This document shows positions 16,838 to 25,226 of a DNA stretch of 64,000 nt, piece after piece (the first letter of the stretch is position 1; every line of letters starts with the position of its first letter). The stretch is from Streptomyces sp. 150FB (GTDB lineage Bacteria; Actinomycetota; Actinomycetes; Streptomycetales; Streptomycetaceae), in assembly GCF_000818195.1 (NCBI RefSeq), contig NZ_JTHL01000001.1, forward strand, positions 6,192,846 through 6,256,845, in the 5' to 3' direction. The notes under the pieces were generated by a model. That model searched no databases and was not told the DNA's origin. It was given only the letters and a program-made list of their open reading frames with translations. A program made the translations under genes and the position numbers.

Positions 16838-16858
16838 GCGGAACCGCCGGGCCGGCTT

Positions 16859-17440
16859 TCAGCGGCTCCGTGGTGGGGTGAGCGCGTCCAGGTCGAGGCC
16901 GATCTTGAAGGGCAGCGGACGCTTGAGCGAGCCCCGGAAGATACCGGCGGGGGCGTAGGCGCTGGTCGATTCGTCCAATTCGTAGACGTGGACCACGGGC
17001 CTCTCGTCCTCGTCCTCGACGCGCCAGTAGTGGGGGATACCGGCCTCGGCGTACTTGCGGAGCTTTACGGTGCGGTCCCGGTGGGCGGATTCGGGGGAGA
17101 CGACCTCGACGACAAGCTGAACGTCTTCCGGCGCGAACCAGGTGCGGTCGGCGGAGTAGGCGGCGGTCGTCACCAGGAGATCCGGCTCCGGGCGGTTGCG
17201 GGCGTCGAGGCGTACGGTCATCTCCCGCTCGACCTCGAAGCCGGCGGGCGCGCCGGCCATCAGCGCGGTGGTCAGGCCCGTGACAAGGCGGCCATGCCAA
17301 GACCGCTGGGGCGACATCATGAAGACGAGGGCTCCGTCGATCAACTCGGTGTGGCGGGGTGCCTCGGGGAGGCGGTCCAGGTCCTCCGCGAACCAGCCTT
17401 CCGCGCGTGGCGGGCGCATCCAGTCGGGCAGTGCGGTCAT
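16859..17440 (-). CDS. Uma2-family putative endonuclease (DUF820)
   Basis: 193 aa. The pattern ELIDGALVFM, then EPDLLVTTAAY, VVEVVSPES and RKYAEAGIPHYWRV is the Uma2 domain, which has the PD-(D/E)XK nuclease fold: D in PDLLV, E in VVEVVSP, K in VKLRKYA. Multiple copies are usual in actinomycetes and their role is unknown. The ATG at 17440 is chosen because similarity begins immediately after it; upstream codons in frame look non-coding. It is convergent with the phosphatase gene, 21 bp away. Confidence 0.8.
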   Translation of the reverse strand: MTALPDWMRPPRAEGWFAEDLDRLPEAPRHTELIDGALVFMMSPQRSWHGRLVTGLTTALMAGAPAGFEVEREMTVRLDARNRPEPDLLVTTAAYSADRTWFAPEDVQLVVEVVSPESAHRDRTVKLRKYAEAGIPHYWRVEDEDERPVVHVYELDESTSAYAPAGIFRGSLKRPLPFKIGLDLDALTPPRSR

Positions 17441-17882
17441 GGTGCAACCGTAGCGATTCCGGGGAGCGGGGGCCATCGCGAAGAGTTGCCGTGAGGCGGT
17501 CGCGCGGCCCTGCGCCTGGGAAGTGCGAGGGGGAACATCTCGGAAACGTGCACGGCATCGCCCGGCCGCGCGTAACTGAGCGGCTCGGTGAACTTCGGGC
17601 TTCGGGCGCCGGAGCGGGTGGCGGCGGCTGGAGGTTCTGACGGCCGGTCGACTGCTGGTCGGTCCGGCGGCGCGTACGGACGGCGCCGGCCACGCGGCGT
17701 TCGCGCGCGGCGGTGAGCCCCGGGCCCCTGGGCCTGTCCCCACCTCCGATCCGGACGGTAGCCCCATTACGCCGCCCCGCACGCGCCGGAAACCATGGGG
17801 GCGGCGCAGGACGACGCGACGTCAGCCCGAGTACGACGCGCGGCGCCGGACCATGACGGCACTCACCACCGAGGACGCACAC
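17441..17882. other. Intergenic region, nothing recognised
   Basis: About 440 bp between the divergent Uma2 and serine hydrolase genes. GC-rich, no convincing coding frame and no clear promoter boxes. GAGGA at 17871-17875 is the ribosome site for the hydrolase. Confidence 0.4.
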
Positions 17883-19073
17883 ATGACCCCATACCGGCGC
17901 GCGTTGGGCGGCCTACTGGCACTGGTCGCGGTGGCCGGCGGCACGGCGGGCGCCCGTACTGACGACACTTCGGCGCGGCAGAACGGCGCGCAGGTCACCA
18001 CCGCGTACGTCATCACCGACCACCCCCAACTCCGCTCGCTCCTGCACCGGTTGACGACGGAGGACGGCGGCCCCGGTGCGCTCGTCGCGCTTCAGGGCCG
18101 GCCCGGCGGCACGGTGCTGACCAGCGGTGTCGCGGACGTGCGGAGCCACGCGCCGATGCGCGGGGACAGCCGGTTCCGGATCGGCAGCATGACCAAGCCG
18201 TTCGTGGCGACCGTCGTGCTCCAACTGGTGGGCGAGGGCCGCGTGGCGCTCGACGCGCCGGTGGAGCGCTACCTGCCCGGCGTCGTCCGCGGCCACGGCA
18301 ACGACGGACGGAGGATTACGGCCCGTCAGCTCCTCCAGCACACCAGCGGCATCCCCGACTACCTCACCTACCTCAGCCTGGAGGACGTCCTCAACGACCC
18401 GCTGGCGCACCACGACACCGGCGACCTCGTGAAACTGGCGCTCGCCCACCCTCCGACCTTCGAGCCCGGCACCGACTGGAGCTACTCCAACACGGGCTAC
18501 CTGCTGGCCGGCATGATCATTGAGCGGGTGACCGGCCACTCGTACGGCCAGGAGATTCGCCAACGCGTCATCAAGCCGCTCGGCCTGCGTCAGACGTCCG
18601 TCCCGGGCGACGGCTCGGAGATCCGCGGGCCGCACCCGCGCGGCTACGCCCGGCCGGGCGAGGACGTGCCGCTCAAGGACCTCACCGGGCTGAACCCCAC
18701 GGTCGCGGGCGCGAGCGGCTCCATGATCTCCAGCGGCGCCGACTTCAACCGCTTCCTCGGCGCACTCGTCGGCGGCAAGCTGCTCCGCCCCGCCGAGCTC
18801 CACCAGATGATGAGCACCCGTCCGACCGGCAACCCGGACGGCGGGGCCTACGGCCTCGGCCTGGAGAGCCACCTCCTGCCCTGCGGCGACCTCGCCTGGG
18901 GGCACGACGGCGGCATCCTCGGCTACCAGACGACGGGCGCCGCCACGGTCGACGGCAAGCAGGCCACGGTCATGGTGAACGTCTACCCGGGCGAAACGGA
19001 AGCCCAGGACGACGACATGACGTCCGCCGTCCGGGCGGCACTCTGCGAGGGCCGCTCTTCGAGTGCGCACTAG
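17883..19073 (+). CDS. secreted serine hydrolase, class C beta-lactamase / DD-peptidase family
   Basis: 396 aa. The start at 17883 is preferred because it has GAGGA seven bases upstream and begins directly with a signal peptide (MTPYRRALGGLLALVAVAGG); an ATG at 17853 would add ten residues and lacks a ribosome site. Catalytic motifs: S102-x-x-K105 in GSMTKPF, the YSN triad in WSYSNTGY, and the HDGG motif replacing KTG in WGHDGGILGY. The family holds D-alanyl-D-alanine carboxypeptidases, esterases and penicillin-binding-like hydrolases; the substrate cannot be told. It stands alone, convergent with the STAND ATPase operon. Confidence 0.85.
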   Translation: MTPYRRALGGLLALVAVAGGTAGARTDDTSARQNGAQVTTAYVITDHPQLRSLLHRLTTEDGGPGALVALQGRPGGTVLTSGVADVRSHAPMRGDSRFRIGSMTKPFVATVVLQLVGEGRVALDAPVERYLPGVVRGHGNDGRRITARQLLQHTSGIPDYLTYLSLEDVLNDPLAHHDTGDLVKLALAHPPTFEPGTDWSYSNTGYLLAGMIIERVTGHSYGQEIRQRVIKPLGLRQTSVPGDGSEIRGPHPRGYARPGEDVPLKDLTGLNPTVAGASGSMISSGADFNRFLGALVGGKLLRPAELHQMMSTRPTGNPDGGAYGLGLESHLLPCGDLAWGHDGGILGYQTTGAATVDGKQATVMVNVYPGETEAQDDDMTSAVRAALCEGRSSSAH

Positions 19074-19139
19074 GCCCGGTTTCCCGGCTCCGGACGGTTA
19101 CGGGCGTCGACAGGCAGGGGCCAGCACGGGAGGCGGGAG

Positions 19140-21545
19140 CTACTCGTCCAGGCGTCGGCTGATGAACTCTCGCGTCCGCAGCGCCCGGGAATCGTCGAAC
19201 GCGCCCAGAAGCACCAGTGCTTCGGCCCAGTGACCACGGGCCGCTTCCGGGGCATCGGCGATCAGAGCGTCCGCCAGACCGGCGAGGTCGAGGGCGTGAT
19301 TCCAGGCGTCGCCCAATTCCCGGTGGACGGCTGCTGCCTCGCGGTGGAAGGAGGCGGCCTCCTCCGGGCGGTCGAGGCGCAGACAGGTCTCCCCGGTACC
19401 CCGCCAGGCGAGTGCCTCCCTGCTCCGGTCGCCCAGGCGGCGATGGAGCATGGCGGAACGCTGGTACGACGTCAGCGCGGCGGCGTACTGTCCCGCGGCC
19501 TGCCGGCAGTTGCCCAGGGTAAGGAGCCAGTAGCCCTCCAGGCGGTGGTGACGCAGGCGGAGAGCGATGTCCACCGCGTCCTGGGCTTCCTGGAGCGCCG
19601 TGTCGAGGTCGCCCTGTTCCCGGTGGAGTTCGGCCATCTCCCGCAGGACGCCGCCCTCGCTGCGTTCGTTTCCCGCCGACCGGTGCATGGCCAGGGCCCG
19701 TTCGGCGGCCTCGTACGCCGCCGGAAGGCGCCCGCAGTCCAAGAGGGTGGTGGCGAGATTGGAGAGGGCGACGGCCTGTCCCCGGGTATTGCCCTCGTCC
19801 AGGAAGATGCCCGCAGCCTCTTCGAAGAGTTCTGCCGCGGCGTCGAGCCGGCGGGTCCGCAGATGGATCAGCCCGACGAGGTTGAGCGCGTCCGCCTCGT
19901 CATGCCGATTTCCCAGGGACCGGGAGATGTCGAGCGCCTGGCGAAGACAGTCCAGAGCGTCGTCCAAGCGGTTCGCGCTCCGGTAGGCCATGCCCAGGCA
20001 GAGCAGCAGGAATGCCTGGGCCCGTCGGTCGTCCGACCGCGCGGCGGCCGCCAGTCCGGCCCTGCCTGTGTCGAGCCAGTCGGCGAGAGAGGCGGAAGGC
20101 GGCAGCGCGTTCCACAGGACGGCGGCGAGCTGCCAGGTGAGCTGGTCGAGTCCGGCTGCCGCCGCTGCTCCGGCAGCGTGCCGGAGGTTGGTGTACTCGC
20201 GCTCCGACCAGTCGACGGCACCGTCGTAATCGGCGAAATCCATGGGCCCCGCCCCTGGTGCGGGCTCGGCCAGCGGGATGTGTTCCTCGTCCGGTTCGAT
20301 CCAGGTCGCTGCCGAGTCGGCGGTGTGCAGGTACCAGTCCAGGACCCGGCGCAGCGCCGCATCCCGCTGCTGGGGTGGCTCCTCCCGTATTGCCTGGTCG
20401 GCGGCGTAGGCACGGAGGAGGTCGTGGAACTGGTAGCGGTCCGGAGCGGTCTGCTCCAGCAGGTGCGCGCCGACGAGGTCGTCCAGAAGCTGTCGGGCGC
20501 GACCGACGCCGAGATCGGCGAGCGCGGCCGCGGCGCGCAGAGCGAACTCGGGGCCCGGGTGCAGACCGAGCAGACAGAAAAGGTGGGCGGCGGGCGGGGA
20601 CAGCGCCCGGTAGGACCACGTGAAAACCGTACGGACCGCATCGGCCTCGTCGTCGTCCCCCGTACTGAGAGCGTCCCAGAGGGCGGACTCGTCGCGCAGG
20701 TCGGCGATCAGGTCGTCGAGCCGTAAGTGTGGATGGCTGGCGGCGCGTTCCGCCGCGATACGGAGAGCCAGCGGAAGACGAGCGCAGAGCTGGGCGAGTT
20801 CCCGCAGGGCGCTCTCGTCGTCCTCGGGCCGAAACCCACGGGTGACGGCCCGCAGCAGGGCGACCGCCTCCGGCTCGTGGAGCGTGCCGAGGGTCAGTCG
20901 CCGTGCCCCGTCCCGGACCGCCAGGCTGGACAGACGGCTGCGGCTGGTGACAACGACCAGGCTGCCGCCGCTGCCGGGCAGCAGCGGTCGCACCTGGCCG
21001 ACCGTTGCCGCGTTGTCCAGGAGGATCAGCACGCGGCGGTCGGCCAGCAGCGAGCGGTAGAGCGCGGCGGCGTCGTCGACGTCCTGAGGGATGTCGGCGG
21101 CGGACGCCCCCAGTGCCCGGAGGAATCCGCGGAGTGCCTGTCGCGCGGTGACGGGTTCGCCCGGGTCGTAGCCACGCAGATTGACGTAGAGCTGGCCGTC
21201 CGGGAACTCGTCCTGGACCTGATGGGACCAGCGCAGCGCCAGGGAGGTCTTCCCGGCGCCCGCCGTACCCGCGATCACACAGAGGCATACGACGAGTCGG
21301 CCGCCGCCCCGGCCGGGCAGAACGGCATTCAACTGGCACAGTTCGTCCGTACGGTTGACGAAGACCTGTATGTCGGCGGGTAGCTGTCGCGGAGTGGGGC
21401 CCGACGTGCCGTGCCCGGCCGCTTCGGCGTGATGGAAGTGGATGCCACCCGATACGCTGCCCGCCTGCACGACGTCACGGGACGTTCCCGACAGGTCGTT
21501 GGCCGAGTTCCTCGGGTGCGCGTCGTCTCTTCTCGGCTCGCTCAT
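19140..21545 (-). CDS. STAND NTPase (NB-ARC) with TPR repeats and N-terminal amyloid-like motif
   Basis: 801 aa. NB-ARC core: Walker A GTAGAGKT (93-100), Walker B VLILLDNA (172-179), RLPLALRI (about 256-263), followed by a winged-helix region and TPR units from about residue 500 to the end. This NLR-like layout oligomerises after ligand binding and switches an effector. There is no classical effector domain at the N-terminus. Instead residues 25-38 read VVQAGSVSGGIHFH, preceded by NDLSG, which looks like the short amyloid signalling motifs known at the ends of bacterial NLR-like proteins. It is the last gene of an operon with the DUF6879 gene, 25 bp upstream. GGAG precedes the ATG. Confidence 0.85.
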   Translation of the reverse strand: MSEPRRDDAHPRNSANDLSGTSRDVVQAGSVSGGIHFHHAEAAGHGTSGPTPRQLPADIQVFVNRTDELCQLNAVLPGRGGGRLVVCLCVIAGTAGAGKTSLALRWSHQVQDEFPDGQLYVNLRGYDPGEPVTARQALRGFLRALGASAADIPQDVDDAAALYRSLLADRRVLILLDNAATVGQVRPLLPGSGGSLVVVTSRSRLSSLAVRDGARRLTLGTLHEPEAVALLRAVTRGFRPEDDESALRELAQLCARLPLALRIAAERAASHPHLRLDDLIADLRDESALWDALSTGDDDEADAVRTVFTWSYRALSPPAAHLFCLLGLHPGPEFALRAAAALADLGVGRARQLLDDLVGAHLLEQTAPDRYQFHDLLRAYAADQAIREEPPQQRDAALRRVLDWYLHTADSAATWIEPDEEHIPLAEPAPGAGPMDFADYDGAVDWSEREYTNLRHAAGAAAAAGLDQLTWQLAAVLWNALPPSASLADWLDTGRAGLAAAARSDDRRAQAFLLLCLGMAYRSANRLDDALDCLRQALDISRSLGNRHDEADALNLVGLIHLRTRRLDAAAELFEEAAGIFLDEGNTRGQAVALSNLATTLLDCGRLPAAYEAAERALAMHRSAGNERSEGGVLREMAELHREQGDLDTALQEAQDAVDIALRLRHHRLEGYWLLTLGNCRQAAGQYAAALTSYQRSAMLHRRLGDRSREALAWRGTGETCLRLDRPEEAASFHREAAAVHRELGDAWNHALDLAGLADALIADAPEAARGHWAEALVLLGAFDDSRALRTREFISRRLDE

Positions 21546-21570
21546 CGTTTGCTCCGGTCCTACGGTCCTG

Positions 21571-22191
21571 TTACACGGGCGGGGCGAGAGGCGCGACGGC
21601 GCGTTCGAAGTAGGCCGCCAGGTCCTCCGCCGCTCCGTAGAGCGCCTTCAGATACGCCGTCCACGAACCGACGAAGGCAGGATCGGTGTAATGGACCGCT
21701 CCGTCCGGCGCTCCTGCCTCCGTGTACAGAACGCGGAAGAGGGTGGTCCCGCCGAGGACCGTCACCTCGGGGAGAGGTCCGACAGACTCCGAGGAAGCGA
21801 CCGCCTCCGCGTTGAGAACGCGCACCTTCTCGCCTCCGAACCGCACGCGGTGCCAGTGCGAGTGCAACTCCCATTGCAGATAGGGGGTCAGCGGTTCCTC
21901 GACCACCCGGATCCGGTGGAAGGTCACGCCCTGGTTCTCGTCGTCCGCGGCCTCGGCGAGCAGGGCGTCGCGCCGTGCGTCGAGATGGCGGAGCGCCTCC
22001 GGCCAGTCGCCTCGCCTTAACGCGTCACGGCTGGCGTTGTCCTTCTCCTCGAAGTGCTGTTCGCGTTCGAGTTTCCAGGAGTGGACGTCGCGCATGGCCG
22101 CGTAGCGCTGTCCGAAGTCCTCGCCGTATTCCGGTCGGGAGAGGATGCCGCCCTGGTCGACGGGGAGTTCGGGGGCCCGGAGATCAAGCAT
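21571..22191 (-). CDS. DUF6879-family protein
   Basis: 206 aa soluble protein. The family is recognised from the N-terminal FGQRYAAMRDVHSWKLEREQHF, RIRVVEEPLTPYLQWELHSH and the C-terminal ALYGAAEDLAAYF. DUF6879 proteins are abundant in Streptomyces, often beside XRE regulators, and have no known activity. The start overlaps the remnant of a small upstream gene (TGATG), as is usual for the family. Downstream, in the same direction, lies the STAND NTPase, an unusual partner. No copy of the NTPase's amyloid-like motif is visible here. Confidence 0.75.
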   Translation of the reverse strand: MLDLRAPELPVDQGGILSRPEYGEDFGQRYAAMRDVHSWKLEREQHFEEKDNASRDALRRGDWPEALRHLDARRDALLAEAADDENQGVTFHRIRVVEEPLTPYLQWELHSHWHRVRFGGEKVRVLNAEAVASSESVGPLPEVTVLGGTTLFRVLYTEAGAPDGAVHYTDPAFVGSWTAYLKALYGAAEDLAAYFERAVAPLAPPV

Positions 22192-22310
22192 CAGGGATGT
22201 CCACCTTGGCGGCGCTCAGCCTTGTCCCCGGAGTTACCCAGCTCTTGTGCGGACTTGCCGAGCCGCCGCACGAGCAACGCGGACGGATCGGCTTCCCAGG
22301 CACGGGACAT
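22184..22310 (-). pseudogene. Decayed small gene normally preceding DUF6879
   Basis: An excellent ribosome site (GGAGG) precedes an ATG at 22310 and a 39-codon frame that ends at 22191, beginning MSRAWEADPSALLVRRLGKS. Related small proteins, as I remember them, have this N-terminus, run to about 80-90 aa and end in a sequence like AAKADIPDA. Here the end is present but in the +1 frame: the DNA just before 22184 reads LSAAKVDIPDA then stop, overlapping the DUF6879 start by 8 bp. The gene therefore looks like the fusion of its two ends after an internal deletion of roughly 50 codons that also shifted the frame. Confidence 0.6.
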
Positions 22311-22418
22311 ACCCACCTCCAGGGCGCTACGGAACGTCGCCACCAGACTACGGGGGTACGGTCCGGGGCCGCCTCGTTTTCCCGGTCGCCGGGGCGGGGT
22401 GTGCCCCTCGCCCGGGGG

Positions 22419-23522
22419 TTACCCCGCCGCCAGGCCCGTCTTCATGCCCGCGCCGCACAGTGGTACGACCAGTGAGCGGTCCGTCCAGTCGTTCACCGCC
22501 GCCCAGCAGGCGACGCCCGTCGACTCGACGAAGAGTCCCCTGGCCGCCAGATCCCGCTGGGCCGCCCGCAGTTGGTCCTCCGTCACCGTCAGGAACGTGC
22601 CGCCCGAGTCGCGTACGGCGCTCAGGATCTGGCGGGCGCGCGGTGGGTTCGGGATGGCGATGCCCTCGGCGAGTGTCGGGGCGGAGGCCGTGGCGGTCGC
22701 GGCAGTCGGGCCCAGGTCGTCGTCGCCCGCGTGGAAGGCGGTGGCCAGTGGTGAGACCGCCGCCGCCTGTACGGCGATCAGCGCCGGGCGCTCCGCGATC
22801 AGCCCGTGGCCGAGTAGTTCGTCGATCGCGAGTGCCGCCCCCAGGAGCAGCGTGCCGTTGCCCACGGGCACCACGACCGCCTCGGGCAGCCGGCCCCCGA
22901 GGTCCTCCCACAGCTCGTAGACGTAGGTCTTCGTGCCGTGCAGGAAGTACGGGTTGTGGACATGGCTCGCGTAGAACGTGCCCGGTTCGCCGGCCGCCGC
23001 ACGCGCCGCCTGGGCCGTGGCCTCGCGGTCGCCCGCGACCCGTTCGAGCCGTGCGCCGTGGGCCCGGATCTGCTCGGTCTTCTTGGGTGAGGTGGCCTCC
23101 GGCACGTACACGGTGCAGGGCAGTCCGGCCCGCGCGCAGTAAGCGGCGACGGCCGTGCCCGCGTTCCCGCTGCTGTCGGCGATCACCCGCTCGGGCCCGA
23201 GCCGCAGCGCGAGTTCGGCGAGCATCACCGCGCCGCGGTCCTTGAAGGAGAGCGTCGGCATCAGGAAGTCCAGCTTGGCGCTGACGTGCGGGGTCAGCGG
23301 TACGAGCGGGGTGCGGCCCTCGCCGAGGGTGGTCGCCGGCGCGGAGAGCGGGAGGGCCTCCTCGTACCGCCAGAGCGAGTTGACGCGCGCGGCGAGTGAC
23401 CTCAGAGGTACGGGCTCCGCCTCGAAGTCGAGGTCCCAGGGCCCGCCGCAGACCGGGCAGCACCAGGCGGCGGAGGTGACCGGGGAGCGGGTGCCGTCGG
23501 CCGGGCAGCGGTACGTCGTCAT
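22419..23522 (-). CDS. threonine synthase-like PLP enzyme
   Basis: 367 aa fold-type II PLP enzyme. An N-terminal zinc ribbon (C6, then CCPVCGG at 21-27) is followed by the Schiff-base lysine K94 in LSFKDRGA, the substrate loop SSGNAGTA and the glycine-rich VPVGNGT. The zinc ribbon and motif order are those of one branch of threonine synthase-like enzymes. Substrates of this branch include O-phosphohomoserine, cysteate-forming O-phosphoserine and diaminopropionate-type compounds, so a threonine role is not certain. ATG at 23522 (MTTYRC) is chosen; an ATG at 23534 would add four residues. It is divergent from the GntR regulator, which may control it. Confidence 0.8.
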   Translation of the reverse strand: MTTYRCPADGTRSPVTSAAWCCPVCGGPWDLDFEAEPVPLRSLAARVNSLWRYEEALPLSAPATTLGEGRTPLVPLTPHVSAKLDFLMPTLSFKDRGAVMLAELALRLGPERVIADSSGNAGTAVAAYCARAGLPCTVYVPEATSPKKTEQIRAHGARLERVAGDREATAQAARAAAGEPGTFYASHVHNPYFLHGTKTYVYELWEDLGGRLPEAVVVPVGNGTLLLGAALAIDELLGHGLIAERPALIAVQAAAVSPLATAFHAGDDDLGPTAATATASAPTLAEGIAIPNPPRARQILSAVRDSGGTFLTVTEDQLRAAQRDLAARGLFVESTGVACWAAVNDWTDRSLVVPLCGAGMKTGLAAG

Positions 23523-23688
23523 GATCACCAGCATGCCAGCCGCGCGGCGTGCGGGAGGGGCCGGCCACCGGCGGCGGTGGCGGGGCGCGCGCCGTCGGGC
23601 AGCGCGCCGCCGGACAAACGGTGCGGGACATTCGGGTAAACCTCAGGTCATCACTTCGGGTGAAACATTGGCCCATGCTTGCGGTGAT

Positions 23689-23701
23689 CAACCGACGGTT
23701 G
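23689..23701. promoter_or_regulatory. Small palindrome before the GntR gene
   Basis: CAACCGACGGTTG, a perfect 6-bp inverted repeat around one base, 41 bp upstream of the GntR start in the shared divergent promoter region. GntR regulators often bind such sites near their own gene. Confidence 0.35.
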
Positions 23702-23742
23702 CCAGGCTGTTGCTGTCTGTCAACCTTTTGGGGGAGTGGCCA

Positions 23743-24495
23743 GTGGCTTTCGGTGAGCAGCCCGCCTATCTGCGCGTTGCGAGCGATCTTCGGCAGAAGA
23801 TCACTGACGGCGCGCTGCCGCCGCACACCCGATTGCCATCGCAGGCCCGTATCCGCGAGGAGTACGGCGTCTCCGACACGGTCGCGCTGGAGGCGCGCAA
23901 GGTGCTGATGGCCGAAGGCCTCGTGGAGGGCCGCTCCGGGTCCGGTACGTATGTGAAGGAGCGCCCCGTCCCGCGCCGTATCGCCCGCTCCGGCTACCGG
24001 CCGCCGGCCGGCGCCAATCCGTTCCGCCAGGAGCAGTCGGAGGACAGCGCGCGCGGCACCTGGGAGTCGAGCAGCGAGCAGGACGCGGCTGCCGCCGACA
24101 TCGCCGCCAGGCTCGGGATCGAGCCGGGCGACCGCGTGATGCGTACGCGCTATCTCTTCAGGGACGGGGGCGAGCCGATGATGGTCTCCACCTCCTGGGA
24201 GCCGCTGGCCGTCACGGGGCGTACGCCGGTGATGCTGCCCGAGGAGGGACCGCTCGGCGGCTGCGGGGTGGTCGAGCGGATGGCGGCCATCGGTTTCGTC
24301 GTGGACAACGTGCTGGAGGAGGTCGGCGCGCGCCGGGGCCTGGCGGAGGAGCTGATGGAGCTCGGCGGAGTGCCCGGCCATGTGGTGATGGTGCTGGAGC
24401 GTACGTACTACGCGTCGGGGCGGCCGGTGGAGACGGCGGACGTGGTCGTGCCCGCCGACCGGTATCGCATCGCGTACCACCTGTCGGTCAAGTGA
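23743..24495 (+). CDS. GntR-family regulator, HutC (UTRA) subfamily
   Basis: 250 aa. Winged helix-turn-helix at about 8-72 (ASDLRQKITDGALPPHTRLP, then GSGTYV), then a UTRA-type ligand domain of about 150 residues (DRVMRTRYLFRDGGEPMMVSTSWEP). Such regulators are released by small effectors, often sugars or amino acids. The GTG at 23743 is favoured by GGGGAG six bases upstream; the frame is open further upstream without a ribosome site. It is divergent from the threonine synthase-like gene. Confidence 0.85.
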   Translation: MAFGEQPAYLRVASDLRQKITDGALPPHTRLPSQARIREEYGVSDTVALEARKVLMAEGLVEGRSGSGTYVKERPVPRRIARSGYRPPAGANPFRQEQSEDSARGTWESSSEQDAAAADIAARLGIEPGDRVMRTRYLFRDGGEPMMVSTSWEPLAVTGRTPVMLPEEGPLGGCGVVERMAAIGFVVDNVLEEVGARRGLAEELMELGGVPGHVVMVLERTYYASGRPVETADVVVPADRYRIAYHLSVK

Positions 24496-24563
24496 TTCCG
24501 AGCTCCTGCGCGACCAAGTGACGTCCGGCCCCTCCGCGACATCCCTGCGCCCTGGCGGAACCC

Positions 24564-25226
24564 TCAGTCCGGGCGCCCCGGCACCGTCAGCCCCGTCTCG
24601 TAGGCGAGGATCACCGCCTGGATGCGGTCGCGCATGCCCAGCTTCGTCAGCACATTGCTCACATGCGTCTTCACGGTGTGCTCGCTGATCACCAGCGCCC
24701 TGGCGATCTCGGCGTTGGCCAGCCCCCTGGCCAGCAGCCGCAGCGTCTCCCGCTCGCGCGCGGTGAGTACGGCGAGACGGCCGGCGGCGTCCGGGGAAGG
24801 GGCCGGCCGTTCCGTGTAGCGGGCGATCAGCTTGCCGGTGATGGCCGGGGCGAGAAGCTGTTCGCCGGCGGCCACCACCCGTACGGCACGGGCGAGTTCG
24901 TCGCGGCGTACGTCCTTCAGCAGGAACCCGCTCGCCCCGGCGCGCAGCGCGTCGTAGACATAGCTGTCCAGGTCGAAGGTGGTCAGGATCAGCACCTTGC
25001 AGTCGCTCTCGGCGCTGACGATCCCGGCCGCCTCGATGCCGTCCATGCCGGGCATCCGGATGTCCAGCAGCAGCACATCGGGCCGGTGGGTACGGACCGC
25101 CTCGACCGCCGCCGCCCCGTCGCCCGCCTCAGCGACCACCTCGATGCCGGGCTGCGCCTGGAGGATCATGCCGAACCCCGCCCGGACCAGCTCCTGATCG
25201 TCGGCGACCACGACGCGTACGGTCAT
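24564..25226 (-). CDS. NarL-family response regulator
   Basis: 220 aa. Receiver domain with acidic pocket D9-D10, phosphoacceptor D55 (LLLDIRMPG), switch Thr (LTTFD) and Lys (LLKDV). A LuxR-type helix-turn-helix covers about 150-215 (LTARERETLRLLARG, ISEHTVKTHVSNVLTKL). It overlaps the kinase gene by 4 bp and is the last gene of a three-gene operon. The target genes are not evident. Confidence 0.92.
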   Translation of the reverse strand: MTVRVVVADDQELVRAGFGMILQAQPGIEVVAEAGDGAAAVEAVRTHRPDVLLLDIRMPGMDGIEAAGIVSAESDCKVLILTTFDLDSYVYDALRAGASGFLLKDVRRDELARAVRVVAAGEQLLAPAITGKLIARYTERPAPSPDAAGRLAVLTARERETLRLLARGLANAEIARALVISEHTVKTHVSNVLTKLGMRDRIQAVILAYETGLTVPGRPD

